This document shows, piece after piece, positions 49,567 to 61,476 of a stretch of DNA of 64,000 nt. Every line of letters begins with the position of its first letter. Position 1 is the stretch's first letter. The translations under genes were made by a program, and so were the position numbers. Below the pieces are notes generated by a model that saw only the letters and a program-made list of their open reading frames with translations, searched no databases and was not told the DNA's origin. Source of the DNA: Grifola frondosa (taxonomy: Eukaryota > Basidiomycota > Agaricomycetes > Polyporales > Grifolaceae); contig LUGG01000002.1 in NCBI GenBank assembly GCA_001683735.1, positions 2,232,001 to 2,296,000 of the forward strand. Reading direction: 5' to 3'.

Positions 49567-50898
49567 ATGGACGAGCAGCTTGAATCTTCTCGATTGCCAC
49601 TCGAGTTGGATGAGGATATCATTGATTTCATCGAGGATCGCGATACACCCACTCTTAAGGCCTGCAGTCTGACATGTCGTGCATGGCTTCCAATCGCACG
49701 CTCCCGGCTCTTTCACCGCGTGACTCTGACCGCTCCTCAGGAATGGGCTCGATTTGAACGGCTCCTCGTCGTTCCGTCAAAAGGATCCTTGGGTTCTGTG
49801 GCACCCTATGTGCGCATCGTCATCCTTAGCGCGTTGCATTCGCAGGTCGAATGGGGTAACAGTCGTGTAAAAGCTCCTGCACATGCGCTCGAGTTCATCA
49901 ATGGTCGTGGGGTCAACATCCTGAAGAGCCTGACTCATCTCGAACAGCTGGAAATCTCATACACCGTTTGGAGCCCTTCTTCCGCACCTTCGCCACTCGT
50001 TGGGATGTGGGAAGGCCTGCTTACACTGTCTCCCTCGATCACGAAGCTCAGTTTTAGCGAACGTTCGCTTCGCCAACGCCGATGACTTGTTGCAACTTTT
50101 GTCTTCGTATCCTAATCTCTCAGAAATTGAGATGGAAAGGGATGTCGTATGGAATTCCGGTCCGAGCTCATTCGTCCCATCAGCTACATCTACCATTCGG
50201 CTTCGAGACCTCTGTATGCACATTCCACAGCCTGAAGTTGTCTTATCGTGGTTCTTGGCTCCGCCGTTCGAAATAGGTTTCCGAAGTCTTCGGCTAGGGT
50301 GGACGGATCTCCCCGAGCATCAGCGGGTGTTGAAGCAAATTATTCTGAGGGCGGGTACATCTCTCCGACATTTGCAGTTTCGTATGAGCCACGACATGCA
50401 CGCATCAGGTAGCTTTGCTCTTTGACAGAAGAAACTATGTGCTGATTCACCTCTGTAGAACCATACACAGGCGAAGTGGATATTTCTCGCAATACGCAAC
50501 TTACTGGCCTTGAATTCCACTCTCTCTACCTTTCAAGGCCAGCAGTGCGCAACAACCTCATATGGGTGTCCACGTTGCTCTCTCAATGCCGGCAGGCTTA
50601 TTTGGAGTGGATCAGACTGGATTTGCTTTGGATGGAGCTCGAAGATGTGGACCTTCTTGCATGGAACGTAATCGACGCGCAGCTCGCGCGCTTGGCCCAG
50701 AACAATCCGAAGCTAGTTGTGATAATACATGTCCAAAACTTGCTGTATCGTTGGCCGGCTCGGGAGGCACTCGACGCCCTCTTAGTTCGCCTCCCGAACT
50801 TCCGCGCATGCAACACGCGTTTGGGTCTGCAATTCAGGCTGAATGTGGTTTTCACCTTGCAGTACGAGGAGCATTGGTTTGGCTCCGCGCCCCCGTAA
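49567..50898 (+). pseudogene. F-box protein, one frameshift
   Basis: The ATG at 49567 begins MDEQLESSRLPLELDEDI; the F-box continues KACSLTCRAWLP. The frame shifts near 50058, between ITKLSF and NVRFANADDLL, with no intron possible. An intron (about 50411-50459) joins the last exon, which ends EEHWFGSAPP at 50896. The repeat-like leucine-rich part matches the other two F-box genes in layout, including the LPEHQRVLKQIILRAGTSLR region. If the break is real, the product would be cut after about 165 residues but would retain the F-box. Confidence 0.8.
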
Positions 50899-51508
50899 TG
50901 GTGAGTCACGATGAAAGGCAGCATACTTAGTGTGTCCTTTCGCAGCTGATCCGTCCCTCATGATTCTTCTGTGAGTTATTCACTCGACTACTAGTGTTTC
51001 TCTCAACCTGATGTATATCTATCGTGCTGTTACCAGTTCCCTTGCGGCACCTAAACTGTGTCGTCTTAGACTAAAGGTCCTTGTTCAGTTGGTGCGTAAA
51101 GCAATAAATTGCTACGTTGATGTTCCAGTCTTGCTTCTGTTGTATACGTGGGCGAATGTTTGCATGGGAGGCGAGTGAAATTCCATGTAAGGGTTGACCG
51201 ATGTTTCTGGTACTATACACATTGTCCCCATACATACTCATGTTATACATCATCGCCGAAATCGCGAACCCGTTACTTCCATATTTCTCGCGAACTCTAC
51301 TGCCAGCCATCAAACGGATTACTCCGCACTTGAGCAGTTCCCAAAGGGCACCAAATCTCCGCATTCTGCGTGCTCTGCGAATAAGTATGCGTGAAATTGC
51401 GTCGTGGCTAACTAATTCGTGAGAATGAGCACCAACAGATGGAATATTAATGGGAAGACTTCGAGGTCAAAACTGTGATGCGCACCAAAATAGGCTAAGA
51501 AAACTCAT

Positions 51509-52845
51509 TTATATGTCACGGTAATATTGGGCTGAAGGTTCCGAATGGACCCGTCGGTCGAAATGTTGGTGCCTCGCTGGTGGATAGAGACGCATTCCCA
51601 AACATAGCTCTATGCGGTTCTCTGTTTGAAGAAGCAGCGGGATATGGGGACTGATGAGGTCTTGAGCTTGATTGGCAAGGTGCCCGGGGTATGGAAAGAG
51701 CACGTCGATGTATACTGTCAACCGGGGGAGTAGCTGTACCAGATGCGCCAGGCTGGCGTCCAAATCGACCCACGGCAAAACGTTGATAATGTTCTGATTT
51801 TTGCTCGTGATTGAAATTGTGATTTCCTCGAGCTGTAGCGACTGGACACGGGATATCATGCGCGGCATCCATTCAAAATGACCGGTGTGATCTATGTTCG
51901 CGTCTTCCTCGAGATGCAGAGTTACCAGCTGGGTATTGTTTGCGAGGATGGTATCTTTGACTATCAAAAGCATGTTGTCAATGGCATATTAATATGGCAG
52001 ATGGTCGGACGACCCACCAACCGCTTCGAGAGTGATCGACCGTCGAGACATGATCCGTAGATGCTGAAGAGACGGCCCGATTCTTTCCAGCAACGTATGT
52101 ACGGCCAGTTGATGATCCCCAGGCTGCCAAGATAACTCGAGCTCACGGATGTGCAACTGCACCCGCGGTTCAACAAGAGAGTTGAATAGTAAATTAATGC
52201 ATGCAGTGGAGACGTTCGCCGCAATTGAGTCGATGTAGACATGATTTCCGTCTCCTATCTGTGGCTTCAAAATGAAGGACGTCGGATGCGCAAGCGGATG
52301 GTCGGGAAACCGAATGTCAAACAAGGTCAGTTTTGTGAGGTGCGATGGCGCAGACAGTAATTGTAGTAGATCGCCCGCGGTATCGAATTTGACTTTGTTC
52401 AGGCGAAGATCCTTAATTCCATTCCAGAACATGGATGAGTATATGTTCCTATCTTCCACCAGCCCAGACCTGAAGGAAGGGATCCAGCGAACACTGCTGA
52501 GGGAAAGAGCTTCCACTTTATTGAGCCCCAACGACAACAGATCTTTTGGAAAGTCAGGGTCTAATTGGTCCAGTGGCTGGATCGGCAAAGACATAAACGC
52601 AATCGAATCGCCATGAATGATGAGATGTCGGATGTAGTCGATGATACGCATGATGATAATTCGGAGATTTTTCGCGATCTATCAAGACCACTGGCGGACA
52701 ACGAAACTGTATGAAAAAGGTACGTGCGAGTCCTGGGGACCCAAGCCTGACACGTTAAGCTGCATGCTTCGAGCGTTGCACGGTCATCCCAAAGGTGGTC
52801 GATGATGTTGTCGTGTAGCTCGGGAGGCAATGTAGTCGACGACAT
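51509..52845 (-). pseudogene. F-box protein, one frameshift
   Basis: The ATG at 52845 begins MSSTTLPPELHDNIIDHLWD, and the motif continues ACSLTCQAWVPRT. A frame change is needed between 52700 and 52640 to pass from VSLSASGLDRS to DYIRHLIIHGDS. The open frame then runs to an intron (about 52017-51960) and a final exon starting VKDTILANNTQLV, with the stop at 51509. The F-box region resembles the gene at 35139 more than the one at 49567 (PPELHD, IIDHLWDD shared). An alternative upstream Met (MFIQAEVVPG) exists in frame. Confidence 0.8.
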
Positions 52846-53251
52846 TCCAGGGACGACCTCAGCTTGTATGAACATGGTTAGATCAATGACATTGCGCTCT
52901 AGGATTGAGTACCCACCGGCAACAGGGACAAATGTATAGCCCCAGCAAGAGTGAGTACACTGAGCGCACACTGACTGCGCTAGAGCCATGGGCACTTCCA
53001 GAAGACTTCCTTATTCAGGCAAAGGCACTCGTGATGACCAGAGCTATCCACATAGCGTCAAACTTGAGGTCGTCGGGCTCAAAAGGTACGTTGTATTTGC
53101 GCAGGGATGTTACTAAGAGCCTGAGAACAACCTGGTCATACGAAACAGCCACAACGATCAAATCTGGAAAGAAAGCCTTGATTCAATTCCGAAAGTATCA
53201 ATGATAACTTCACAATTGCTACACCATCCTACCAATTTTGGGTCTAGTAGT

Positions 53252-55153
53252 CTACTTGGGAGCCAAACACGCAGAGACCAGAGAGGTATCCGTCCAAGTC
53301 GATCCAGTGTCCGTCGGGGTCTCACCGAGGACGTAGCTCGGGTCGAAGTTGCCTGCAGCCCAGCCAACGTATCCCAAGAGCACTGTAAAGAGGTAAGAAC
53401 AATCGGAATAACTTGCAAACACCAAAGAGCGCGTGACATACCATCCGAGTTTTGCTTCTGGAACGCTATCTGTTGGCATAGATAGGTGGCACAAGATGCC
53501 GTGTTGCCACCGCCAGTCTCAGTGTTGAACGCCTGGCGTCCGTTGCAGCGCAACCACTGTGTGAATGGGGCCCACGTATCATCGATGTTGTTGGTCACGC
53601 AATCAGCGTGAGTTCCCCTGTGGCATTTAGCGTACAAGCAGAGAACAAATAGAGGATTGAACACACGAGTTGTCAGAATCAAGGTATTTGTGCACGTCGA
53701 AGACCAGGTTGGTAATGCTGCCGTCGAGGTTCGTCACCTTGTTCAGTGCGTCCGCGGAACCGCTGGAGACGAAGGTCTGGGCGGACGTATAGTTGTTACC
53801 TGGGAGCAAGATGAGCTGCGAGGTAGCACTATTGCGGCGCAGAGGTTAATACATGATCTTCGTGAGGATTTGATATGGGTAGATTTACCCAGCTTGGCGA
53901 ATGGCGGTAACAGCAGCTTGAACTGAGTCGGCCCACATGTCAATGTCAGGGATATCGTGTGGCTCGTTCATCCTGAAAAGAAGTCGACTCTTGGTAAATC
54001 AGAAAAGACGTACGAACATGAAGACTTACACGCCGAAAATAATTTTGCTGTTCGTCGCATACGCGGCAGCGATATTGCTCCAGAGCTCCGCAAACTGCTC
54101 GTTGGTTGGCCCGCCTTGACCAATAATCTATTGTACAGATTACACGATATGCCTAGAAATAACCGTATAAGTGAACAACCCACCTCGCCATCCCATCGTG
54201 CATAGTTGTGGACATCGATGATGCACGACGCGCCCGTCGCCAAACACGCCTGAACTAAAGCGTCGTACTCGGCGAAATTCGCCTCATCGATAGTTCCACC
54301 CATGATGTTGTTGGTCAAGAACTGCCAGCCGACTGGAAGACGGAACACATTGAAACCGTCATCGTTTACGAAGTGCTGCATCTGGCCCGCGCCATCCGCA
54401 CCTGTAGAATAGAGATGATATGATATATTCTGCACATAGGGATCGGGATTAAAGAATACATACCGTAGTATTGGGTCAGAGGAGGCCAAGCCGCGCTGGC
54501 GGTACACGAGCCATCCGTGTTACAACCAAAATCAAATCCAGCAATATTCACACCCATAAAACGCAAGTTTCCAGCATCCACTGGTGGGCTGTTCGGTGCG
54601 CAAGTGGAGGAGGGCGGGTTTGTAGTAGTAGGAGGCGGGTTGGTAGTAGTAGGAGGCGGGTTGGTAGTAGTGGGAGGCGGGTTGGTGGTAGTGGGAGGCG
54701 GGTTGGTGGTAGTGGGAGGCGGGTTGGTGGTAGTGGGAGGCGGGTTGGTCGTAGTAGGAGGCGGGTTAGTAGTAGTGGGAGGGCGGGTTAGTAGTAGTAG
54801 GAGGCGGGGTCGTGGCGCTTCCAGGAATACATTGTGAGTAGTCTGAAATAGTTATTAGCTCAGTCGCCAACTCCCCAATCAAAAATGGACCAACAATCAT
54901 TCAGGACAGAACACACGGCCCCTGCGACGCAAGTTGTTGCGCCAGTCCAGCCCTGGATGCTCTAACTCAGTAAATATATAAAGAGAAGTTACGTTCAGAA
55001 CTTACGATACCGCCACCTATATTGATTGCAGAATATCAGAACCTGTCATGCATCTATCTCGAGCAAGCACTAACATTGGCCGTACAAGGAGGACTGTGCG
55101 CACACAGAGAGAGAGCACGTCACAGCGACAAGCAACCCACACAAGGACTTCAT
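53252..55153 (-). pseudogene. GH5 endo-beta-1,4-glucanase with CBM1, frameshift in linker
   Basis: The ATG at 55153 encodes a signal peptide (MKSLCGLLVAVTCSLSVCAQ). A CBM1 cellulose-binding module follows (SSLYGQ, then GWTGATTCVAGAVCS), then a TTTNPPP repeat linker, then the GH5 domain: FMGVNIAGFDFGC, FRLPVGWQ, IDVHNYARWDG, MNEPHD with the acid/base Glu, FDVHKYLD and TETGG with the nucleophile Glu. The stop is at 53252. The enzyme cleaves cellulose internally outside the cell. All catalytic motifs are intact across the introns. The linker holds one 22-bp unit instead of 21 at about 54779-54783, which puts CBM and catalytic domain out of frame as read. Confidence 0.9.
54607..54815 (-). repeat. 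21-bp linker minisatellite (TTTNPPP units)
   Basis: Nine to ten units of GGAGGCGGGTTGGTAGTAGT (plus strand) differ by single substitutions. On the minus strand each encodes a seven-residue Thr/Pro/Asn unit. The unit near 54781 has one extra G and is the only one whose length is not 21. Confidence 0.9.
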
Positions 55154-55216
55154 GGTAAGACGGTCAGGTGAAAGGAAACTGAAGGGTTTGACGTTTTCAA
55201 CTCAGAAATGCACCCC

Positions 55217-55223
55217 TTTTATA
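55217..55223 (-). promoter_or_regulatory. TATA box of the endoglucanase gene
   Basis: TATAAAA on the minus strand lies 64 bp upstream of the ATG at 55153. The match and spacing are good for an inducible fungal cellulase gene. Confidence 0.55.
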
Positions 55224-55968
55224 CAACAAGAGAAGAACGTCGGGGCACATCAGTGTCGCCCTCCTTCGTAGCCAAGGATTTTGACCCCGAGGACAGACGT
55301 CAGTACGCCGAAGGTGTAAAATAGGGATAGCGACAGCCAACGAACGCGGATGAGCTCACACTCCGAGAATCGGCCTTCAAGCGTGCCTCAGGCTGCAACC
55401 GAAATCCTTCCGGAGGCGGAAGCCATTACACTTCAACACCGAAGTCATCACATCCAAAGAGCGAGGCGCCGTCTTGCGAACAAATGAGGGTCGCGACTGG
55501 AGTCACCTGCACAGAAGGCTTCTCCATAGTTTGGAGTCGGGTGGTCAGACGGTGCATCTTCGCTTCAATGTCGGCCACGGTCGTACTCATGCAAGAATTG
55601 CGGTAACCAACAATTCTTGCATGATTTTCGAACGTTACACGCATGCGATTGTCAAGAAGGGGAGGCGGAGATGTCGATTATGGTGTATGGACGGCGTTTT
55701 GTCTTGAAAACGTCGGCTCAAGGATGCTGTTAGGTTGGGTAGACCAAATGTCCCCGTTGACAAGCAACATGACGTTTATTGAGGATAGGTCGTAAACCGT
55801 GTTCGGCGTAGTGGACGAAGTCAACGAGCGTCAAGACGCGTCGTGATCTGTGGCTGCGACTGCCACCGACTTCAATTTCCGCGTTCTTCACTGGATCTCG
55901 AAAGCCAACCCTCAACAGTCTTCATCGCCCTCAGCATTCTGACAACACCTTTTACAACCTATATTACT
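55224..55968. other. intergenic between divergent endoglucanase and Seh1 genes
   Basis: No coding motif was recognised. An inverted repeat of the octamer CATGCAAGAATT occurs near 55588-55625 (TCATGCAAGAATTG, then CAATTCTTGCATGA), forming a possible 14-bp stem. Confidence 0.45.
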
Positions 55969-57670
55969 ATGCTGCAGACCGGTCTTATCCCGAACGCTCA
56001 CAACGACCTGGTCACCGACGCGTCTTACGACTTCTATGGCCTTCGCCTTGCAACATGCAGTCTTGACCAAAGGTCTTAGTTCGACATAACTTAAGGTTGA
56101 TGTGGAATTCACCTCATTCAACCTTATAACAGGATAAAAATATGGCAGCTGGATGAGGAGAATGGGACCTGGAATGTAGAGGATGATTGGAAAGTGTGTC
56201 TATCACCGTCGTTCATGAAAGCGATGTCTTCTCACTGAGAGTGTTCGACAGGCTCACGATGCAGCCATATCGAAAGTTAGCTGGGCCCATCCAGAGTTTG
56301 GTTCCGTGCTTGCGTCTGCGTCTTTTGATCGCACCGTTAAAGTATGGGAGCAGACAGCTACAGCGGATGTCGACCTATCACAGATGAATGGCACGGTGGG
56401 GCCATCAAATTCTCGATGGGTCGAGCGCGCCATGCTGGTAGATGCTAAGGGCACTGTGCGTGCGGTGGAGTTTGCGCCACAGCAGTTTGGGCTCAAACTG
56501 GTACGTATCAGGCGACTTGAGTGTGCTATTTGAAGCGATCGTAACTTAATATATGTATAGGCAACGATATCGTCAGACAATCATCTACGTGTTTATGAAT
56601 GCCTCGAGCAGCCCTCCCTTTCCACTTGGCAGCTCTCGGAGGAAGTCGACGTTCTTTCTCTCCCATCGACTTCTCCGGCTAACCGTTCAAACCCGCAAAC
56701 CGTCACCCTCGCTACGCCTACTCAACTTTCGGCGCCACTCGATAGTACATCCGCCTCGCTTGTGACGCATGCGTTGCAACAGCAGCAACAACTGAGTCAA
56801 GCACCTACTAGACCCGGCTTAGGCAACCGAGAGGTAAGTACTCACGTACTCATAGTGATGCACCACCAACCGTTGTACATCTAAGGCGGATGGCGGGTGG
56901 TGCATATCTTGGTGTAAAGATAAGTACTGGGGAGAAATCATTGCTGCAGGGTGCGGTATAAATGGTACTGTTAAGGTATGCACTTCGTTCAAACCCTCTG
57001 CCTATAATTCATTCGATTCTATCTCCTAGATTATTCATCTGGCTCCTTCTCACCGACCGACTACGCTGCTCACACTCGATCCATCCCCAACGCCCTACAA
57101 CACTTCTAGCGAAGGCACGACGAAAGCAGTTCCTGCATCCCCTTCCGATAATGAGACGCCCAAGTCTTTTGCCATCACCTCCGTGGCGTGGGCCCCGTCC
57201 TGTGGCCGCTCTTATCACCTCGTTGCGACGGGAGGGCGCGACGGGCACGTGAGGATATGGCGTGTAAAGCCTCCGACACCCGATGACGACCAGGATGGCG
57301 GCGATGGTGAAGCGGACATTACCGAAGGCAGATGGTCAGCGAGCATCGTTGGCGATTTCGACGATCACAAGTCAGTGCAGATAGTCCGCTAACATCTTTT
57401 GAGGTTTGCTGAGGTTTGCGTGATTGTAGATTTGCAGTGGGGAGAGTGGAATGGAACATCACTGGGTGCGTATGATTTCAGCTGAATTTCTATTTTGTTT
57501 GTTCTAACCATACGGTTGTCACAAGGACGATTCTCTCGTCCTCCGGCAATGATGGGCGTATACGGCTGTGGAAAATGACTGCGGGCAATGTCTGGAGACC
57601 TGCAGGGCACATCAGTGTCGAACAAGCAGAGGAGCAGGCAGATGTTGAAATGCCTCCAGCGGAAGACTAA
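55969..57670 (+). CDS. SEH1: nucleoporin Seh1 (WD40 protein)
   Basis: The ATG at 55969 begins MLQTGLIPNAHNDLVTDA. Splicing gives YGLRLATCSLDQRIKIWQL, NGTWNVEDDWK, AHDAAISK, WAHPEFGSVLASASFDRTV and KVWEQ, the order and wording of Seh1 proteins. Later WD repeats include TISSDNHLRVYECL, VATGGRDGHVRIW and LSSSGNDGRIRLWK. The protein belongs to the Nup84/Y subcomplex of the nuclear pore and to the SEA/GATOR2 complex that signals to TORC1. The first intron has donor GTCTTA. A Gln run (QQQQQ) and a Ser/Thr/Pro loop interrupt the third and fourth repeats. All exons are in frame; the stop is at 57668. Confidence 0.92.
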
Positions 57671-58649
57671 TCAGGTGGGTAACTATTCTGACTTCGTCTC
57701 TGCATCTTATTTGACGAATCCTCGAGCAGGTGATCCTGACATAATTAACGTAGATTCTCTTCTGTCAATTTCAATGCCACTACACTTGAATTGCTGCAGG
57801 TCTCTCTGGCTCGACCGCTGCAATGATGAGACAGCAGGAGGTGAGCTTTGTCACCCGCGGTTCGCTCATTAGAACAAACGCCCTGGCATTGACCATGTGG
57901 AACCATAAAATTCAACCGTGCTTGAAAATCCACCTGACTCGTTCAATGGCCGTTCTAGTGATTAGTATTCTACTGAATCAATGCCACTAGAAGTCTGACA
58001 CTGTCTGACACTGGACTGTCGGTAGTGGTTCTCAGTCGTCGAAAATTGACATTCACCCTCAAGCTAGTGGGTATGTTTGCCGGTATGTGTGTATCTGATC
58101 AATGGAGTTGTCAGGTTTCATGTAATGTTGAAGTTGTGTGACCTGTCAGATTTTTGGTATTGGCATGGAAGAGGTCCAGGCACAATCAGGTAGTTCTAGG
58201 TGTTTGTTTCCTTCTGTCATCATGGTCGACCACGCACTTGGGGAACGTTTGAGATGAGGCCGCCCAGCTCATGCGCACCGTCTGACTGATCGCTAACAGG
58301 AGTAAGATCATTCTGCCCTTGGTTGTTTCTGCTGGAGACTCTCTGCGCTGTGTATGGTCTGTAACTTCGTGCCTCCTTAAGTGTTCAGGTCACTGTAGGT
58401 CAGTTGTATCACAGAATGGCATTCTATGTTGACGTTGACTTGGCATCGACTAGCATCGACAGCCACAAGCGAGTGACAATCACACCCAGCATCTATTTAG
58501 AGGCAAATGCGTACGCAGCGGCATTTAGCGCCCTGGTGAAATGTTCTTCAGAACCAATCAAACGCAATTCGCATGCGGTATATATGTAAGCAACGTTTGC
58601 TTACAAAAACCCAACGCCACGGCGACAATTATGATTGATGTACTGATAC
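57671..58649. other. intergenic, no gene seen
   Basis: No family motif or structured RNA was recognised between the Seh1 gene and the AT-rich island. Confidence 0.5.
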
Positions 58650-59230
58650 ATATCCACACTAAGTTGCCGGGTAGCCAGGGCACCGTTTCCCGCTCGTAAA
58701 ATCAATATCCATATGGTCTCCGATAACTGCATCACCTCTCCAGACACTGAGGGGAACTACCAATGTTTCCACCGGAAACATAGTGATATTGTTGTAAACT
58801 TAGATTAAATAATTTCAAGGTGAAATTTACGATTACATTGTAATATTGTTTAAAATGCTTCCGGAACAAGTCCCAAGATAATAACAGAATGTAATCTAGC
58901 AATACATAGTAAAAACATTATATATGTTTTATCGGTTTTTTCTCATGAACACATTTTGACTGGGATTATGAGATGTTTCCACATAAAATATTTTGATTTT
59001 CTTGTGGACACATACATAACATTTTGCCCAGAACTGTTTAGAATGGGTTTTCAATGTGTATCAAATATTCCCGGTGATTTTATTCAGAATGTAATCACTA
59101 TGATATCCGAAATATTATCGCAAAACATATTTAAAATGTTATCAAGATGTTGACTTTATGCATATCCGGAAAACATTCAGAAAACATCGAAAAGTTAATT
59201 AAAATGTATTCAGTGGATACATTTCTGGCC
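58650..59230. other. AT-rich island with repeated inverted motifs
   Basis: This segment is markedly richer in A and T than its surroundings and has no long open frame. It contains a perfect short palindrome, ATGTTTCC-acc-GGAAACAT, at about 58763-58781, a further ATGTTTCC near 58973, and many ACATT/AATGT words. It could be a MITE-like relic. No terminal repeats or target duplication were identified. Confidence 0.4.
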
Positions 59231-59577
59231 GTGACGCGTGACTCAAATCTCACGTACGAGTCGTGTGCGAATCGTACATGATTCGAATTCGATTCGCATC
59301 CAAATCATACGAGTGTCATGATCATCAATATGAAGACACCGAACTGAAGACCGAACAGATACCCCGCCACAGGGAGAGGTGACGTGATATGTGTGACGGA
59401 CGTGCGTGTGAAAGCGGCTAAACATGATCGGTCACGTGATGTACTTGTCGTGAGTATCAATCGCGAATTGTTGAGAATTGTTTGTTTTCGAACCGTGGAA
59501 GTGGTGTATAAATTAAGAGTTCAATGTCAACATCGGTTTGTTGTTTCTTTTTTTCCTTCGTTGACAATACAGAGCTA

Positions 59578-61476
59578 ATGGCGCGAGTTCAAGACATCCA
59601 CCTTCTCAATACTCTTCGCTTCACCATCAGACGCCTTGAGAGCGCTATTGAAGCACACAAGACCGAAGTGATGGATTCAGCACACATTACGTTCGCATCG
59701 GGGGTCGCGTGGGCGACTCACATCAGTACCGGTACGCGGTCATGATAACAAGTTTTCGAATGATGTTCATAGTGAGATGGCAGTATGTCCACATCCGGGT
59801 CTCATTCGGAACACAATTTCAGGTGATGCAAACATTGTCGATGTGATTTATTTCGGAATTAATATTTTTATACATGCAATAGTCGGAGGCAGGGACGTCA
59901 TGCCTGTGGATCGGTTCGCGTCAGTTTCAGTAACGGATAAGGGGCGTGAGGTTGGGGACGGCGCTCAAATTGAAGTCAGGCACGCGGAGGTCACTGACAC
60001 CACAAAACCTATTCCGCCCGTCAAGGTTTCCACTCAAATTGAAGCCAGGGACGCGGAGGTCACTGACGCCACAGATCCTATTCCGCGCGTCAAGGTTTCC
60101 GCTCACATCGATAACGGTCAAGCCGAAGACGCTGCTTCGACGGGCGATGTCGTGGCTACGAATCCGGATGCTGAGCCTTTTAGTCGCCCGTTCAGTGAAG
60201 GAGAAGACGTCGCTGTTATTCATCCTCCCCTCAATGAAGGGGAGGATGTTGGACGCAATAGCCCCTCAGTTGCTCAAGGGAGCGCGACAGATTTTCATGA
60301 AGCAGAGTCGGTGAATGTATCTGGCGAGGCCGCTCATAAGGGGGATGCTGCTTCCGCAATCAGCGCAGACGTCGTTCGTGTGAAAGATGTCATTCCCCCT
60401 CCATTTCAGCGTACAGCAGTTCAAAGTAGAAGAATTATGCCCATTCAATCCGTGTCTAGGGCTGATTTGAAGACAGATATTCCGTCCGCGGACGAGACCA
60501 AACACGTCCGCCAGGCGGGTGTCAACGGCGCACACAGCATGACTGGCGAGATTTTATTTGGCGGTGGGGATGAGTTGCCGTCCAATGTTGAGGAGGATGT
60601 GCACATGGCCAGCGTGGTAGACAGTCTGGAAGGATGGTCCACTTTGGATGATGCAAGCGGCAACAACAACGGTGAACTGGCGGTTTGTACCATTATTCAT
60701 ATATGTGATGGGAGGGACTAACTTGAATATGATTAGGAGTCCGATTTTGATTACGGTCAAGTTGGGTATGACGGCGAAGTCAATGCGTTTCGTCACGCCG
60801 CATTGCATATGTGCGAGAATGTCTCAGCTGTGGTGAAGGCGAATTGTGTAAGACTGTGCGACTTATTGGTGGAGTACGAGGCGTTGAGATCTGATTGTAG
60901 GGTAAGTAGACGTATAGATTGAACATGTCTTGGGCTGAATCTAGTCGTGGTATGCCTGCTTTTCAGCAAGAAAACCTTAGCACTGCAGCACGTCCGATCA
61001 AGATTGGCAATTGGATTCAGCAGCGAAGGACTTCTAGCGGTGGGCCAAAGCTGAATCGGCCGAAATCATTTGGGAGAGGGTGGCAGAACTGGTGGTGGGT
61101 AATCAATCCGGACTGGCGGCGACAGGTTTCTCCACAGTTGCATTTGGTCAAGGCCGCGGACATCACTCAATGGGCAACGTTAGACAAAGGAGGCAGTAGC
61201 GGCATCCGGGTCGCTGTCTTGTCCTTGTTTTGGTGGTGTCCACCCGACGCTATCGAAGAGGGGTGCACGTGGGCAAAGTGTGTTGTTGACGTGGCATTTG
61301 TCCTCGAGGATATGATCCGGCTGCGAAAGAAAGGCAGTGAGAACATGTCAGTATTTCTTTTTTTGACAGCATGTACATTTATTAACTAATTAACTTTTTA
61401 TAGTGCTTCATCTTCGAAGATAAGCATGAAGAAGAGGGCGCAATCTGTATCTCGGTCCTCGATCGCGAAGAGGTGA
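59578..61476 (+). CDS. expanded Agaricomycete family protein with W-rich C-terminal region
   Basis: The ATG at 59578 begins MARVQDIHLLNTLRF. The middle exon is long and acidic with tandem repeats. The intron 60683-60736 leads to ESDFDYGQVGYDGEVNAFRH, a second (60902-60966) to QENLSTAARPIKIGNWI, and the intron 61347-61403 to a basic tail SSSKISMKKRAQSVSRSS ending at 61474. The C-terminal module WQNWWWVINPDWR followed by GIRVAVLSLFWW is one I recall from a large family of basidiomycete proteins, often found near transposons. No enzyme motif is present. DNA or RNA binding by the basic tail is only a guess. The early exon joins near 59710-59890 are uncertain. Confidence 0.6.
59963..60100 (+). repeat. 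69-bp coding tandem repeat, two units
   Basis: The unit at 59963-60031 recurs at 60032-60100 with a few substitutions. It encodes 23 residues of the type QIEVRHAEVTDTTKPIPPV. A third, diverged start (GCTCACATCGATAACGG) follows. The frame is preserved. Confidence 0.85.

Noticed and set aside
54471..54837. Gly/Val- and Gly/Arg-repeat open frames on the plus strand
   Set aside because: They are the complement of the Thr/Pro linker repeat of the minus-strand endoglucanase, with no other sign of a gene.
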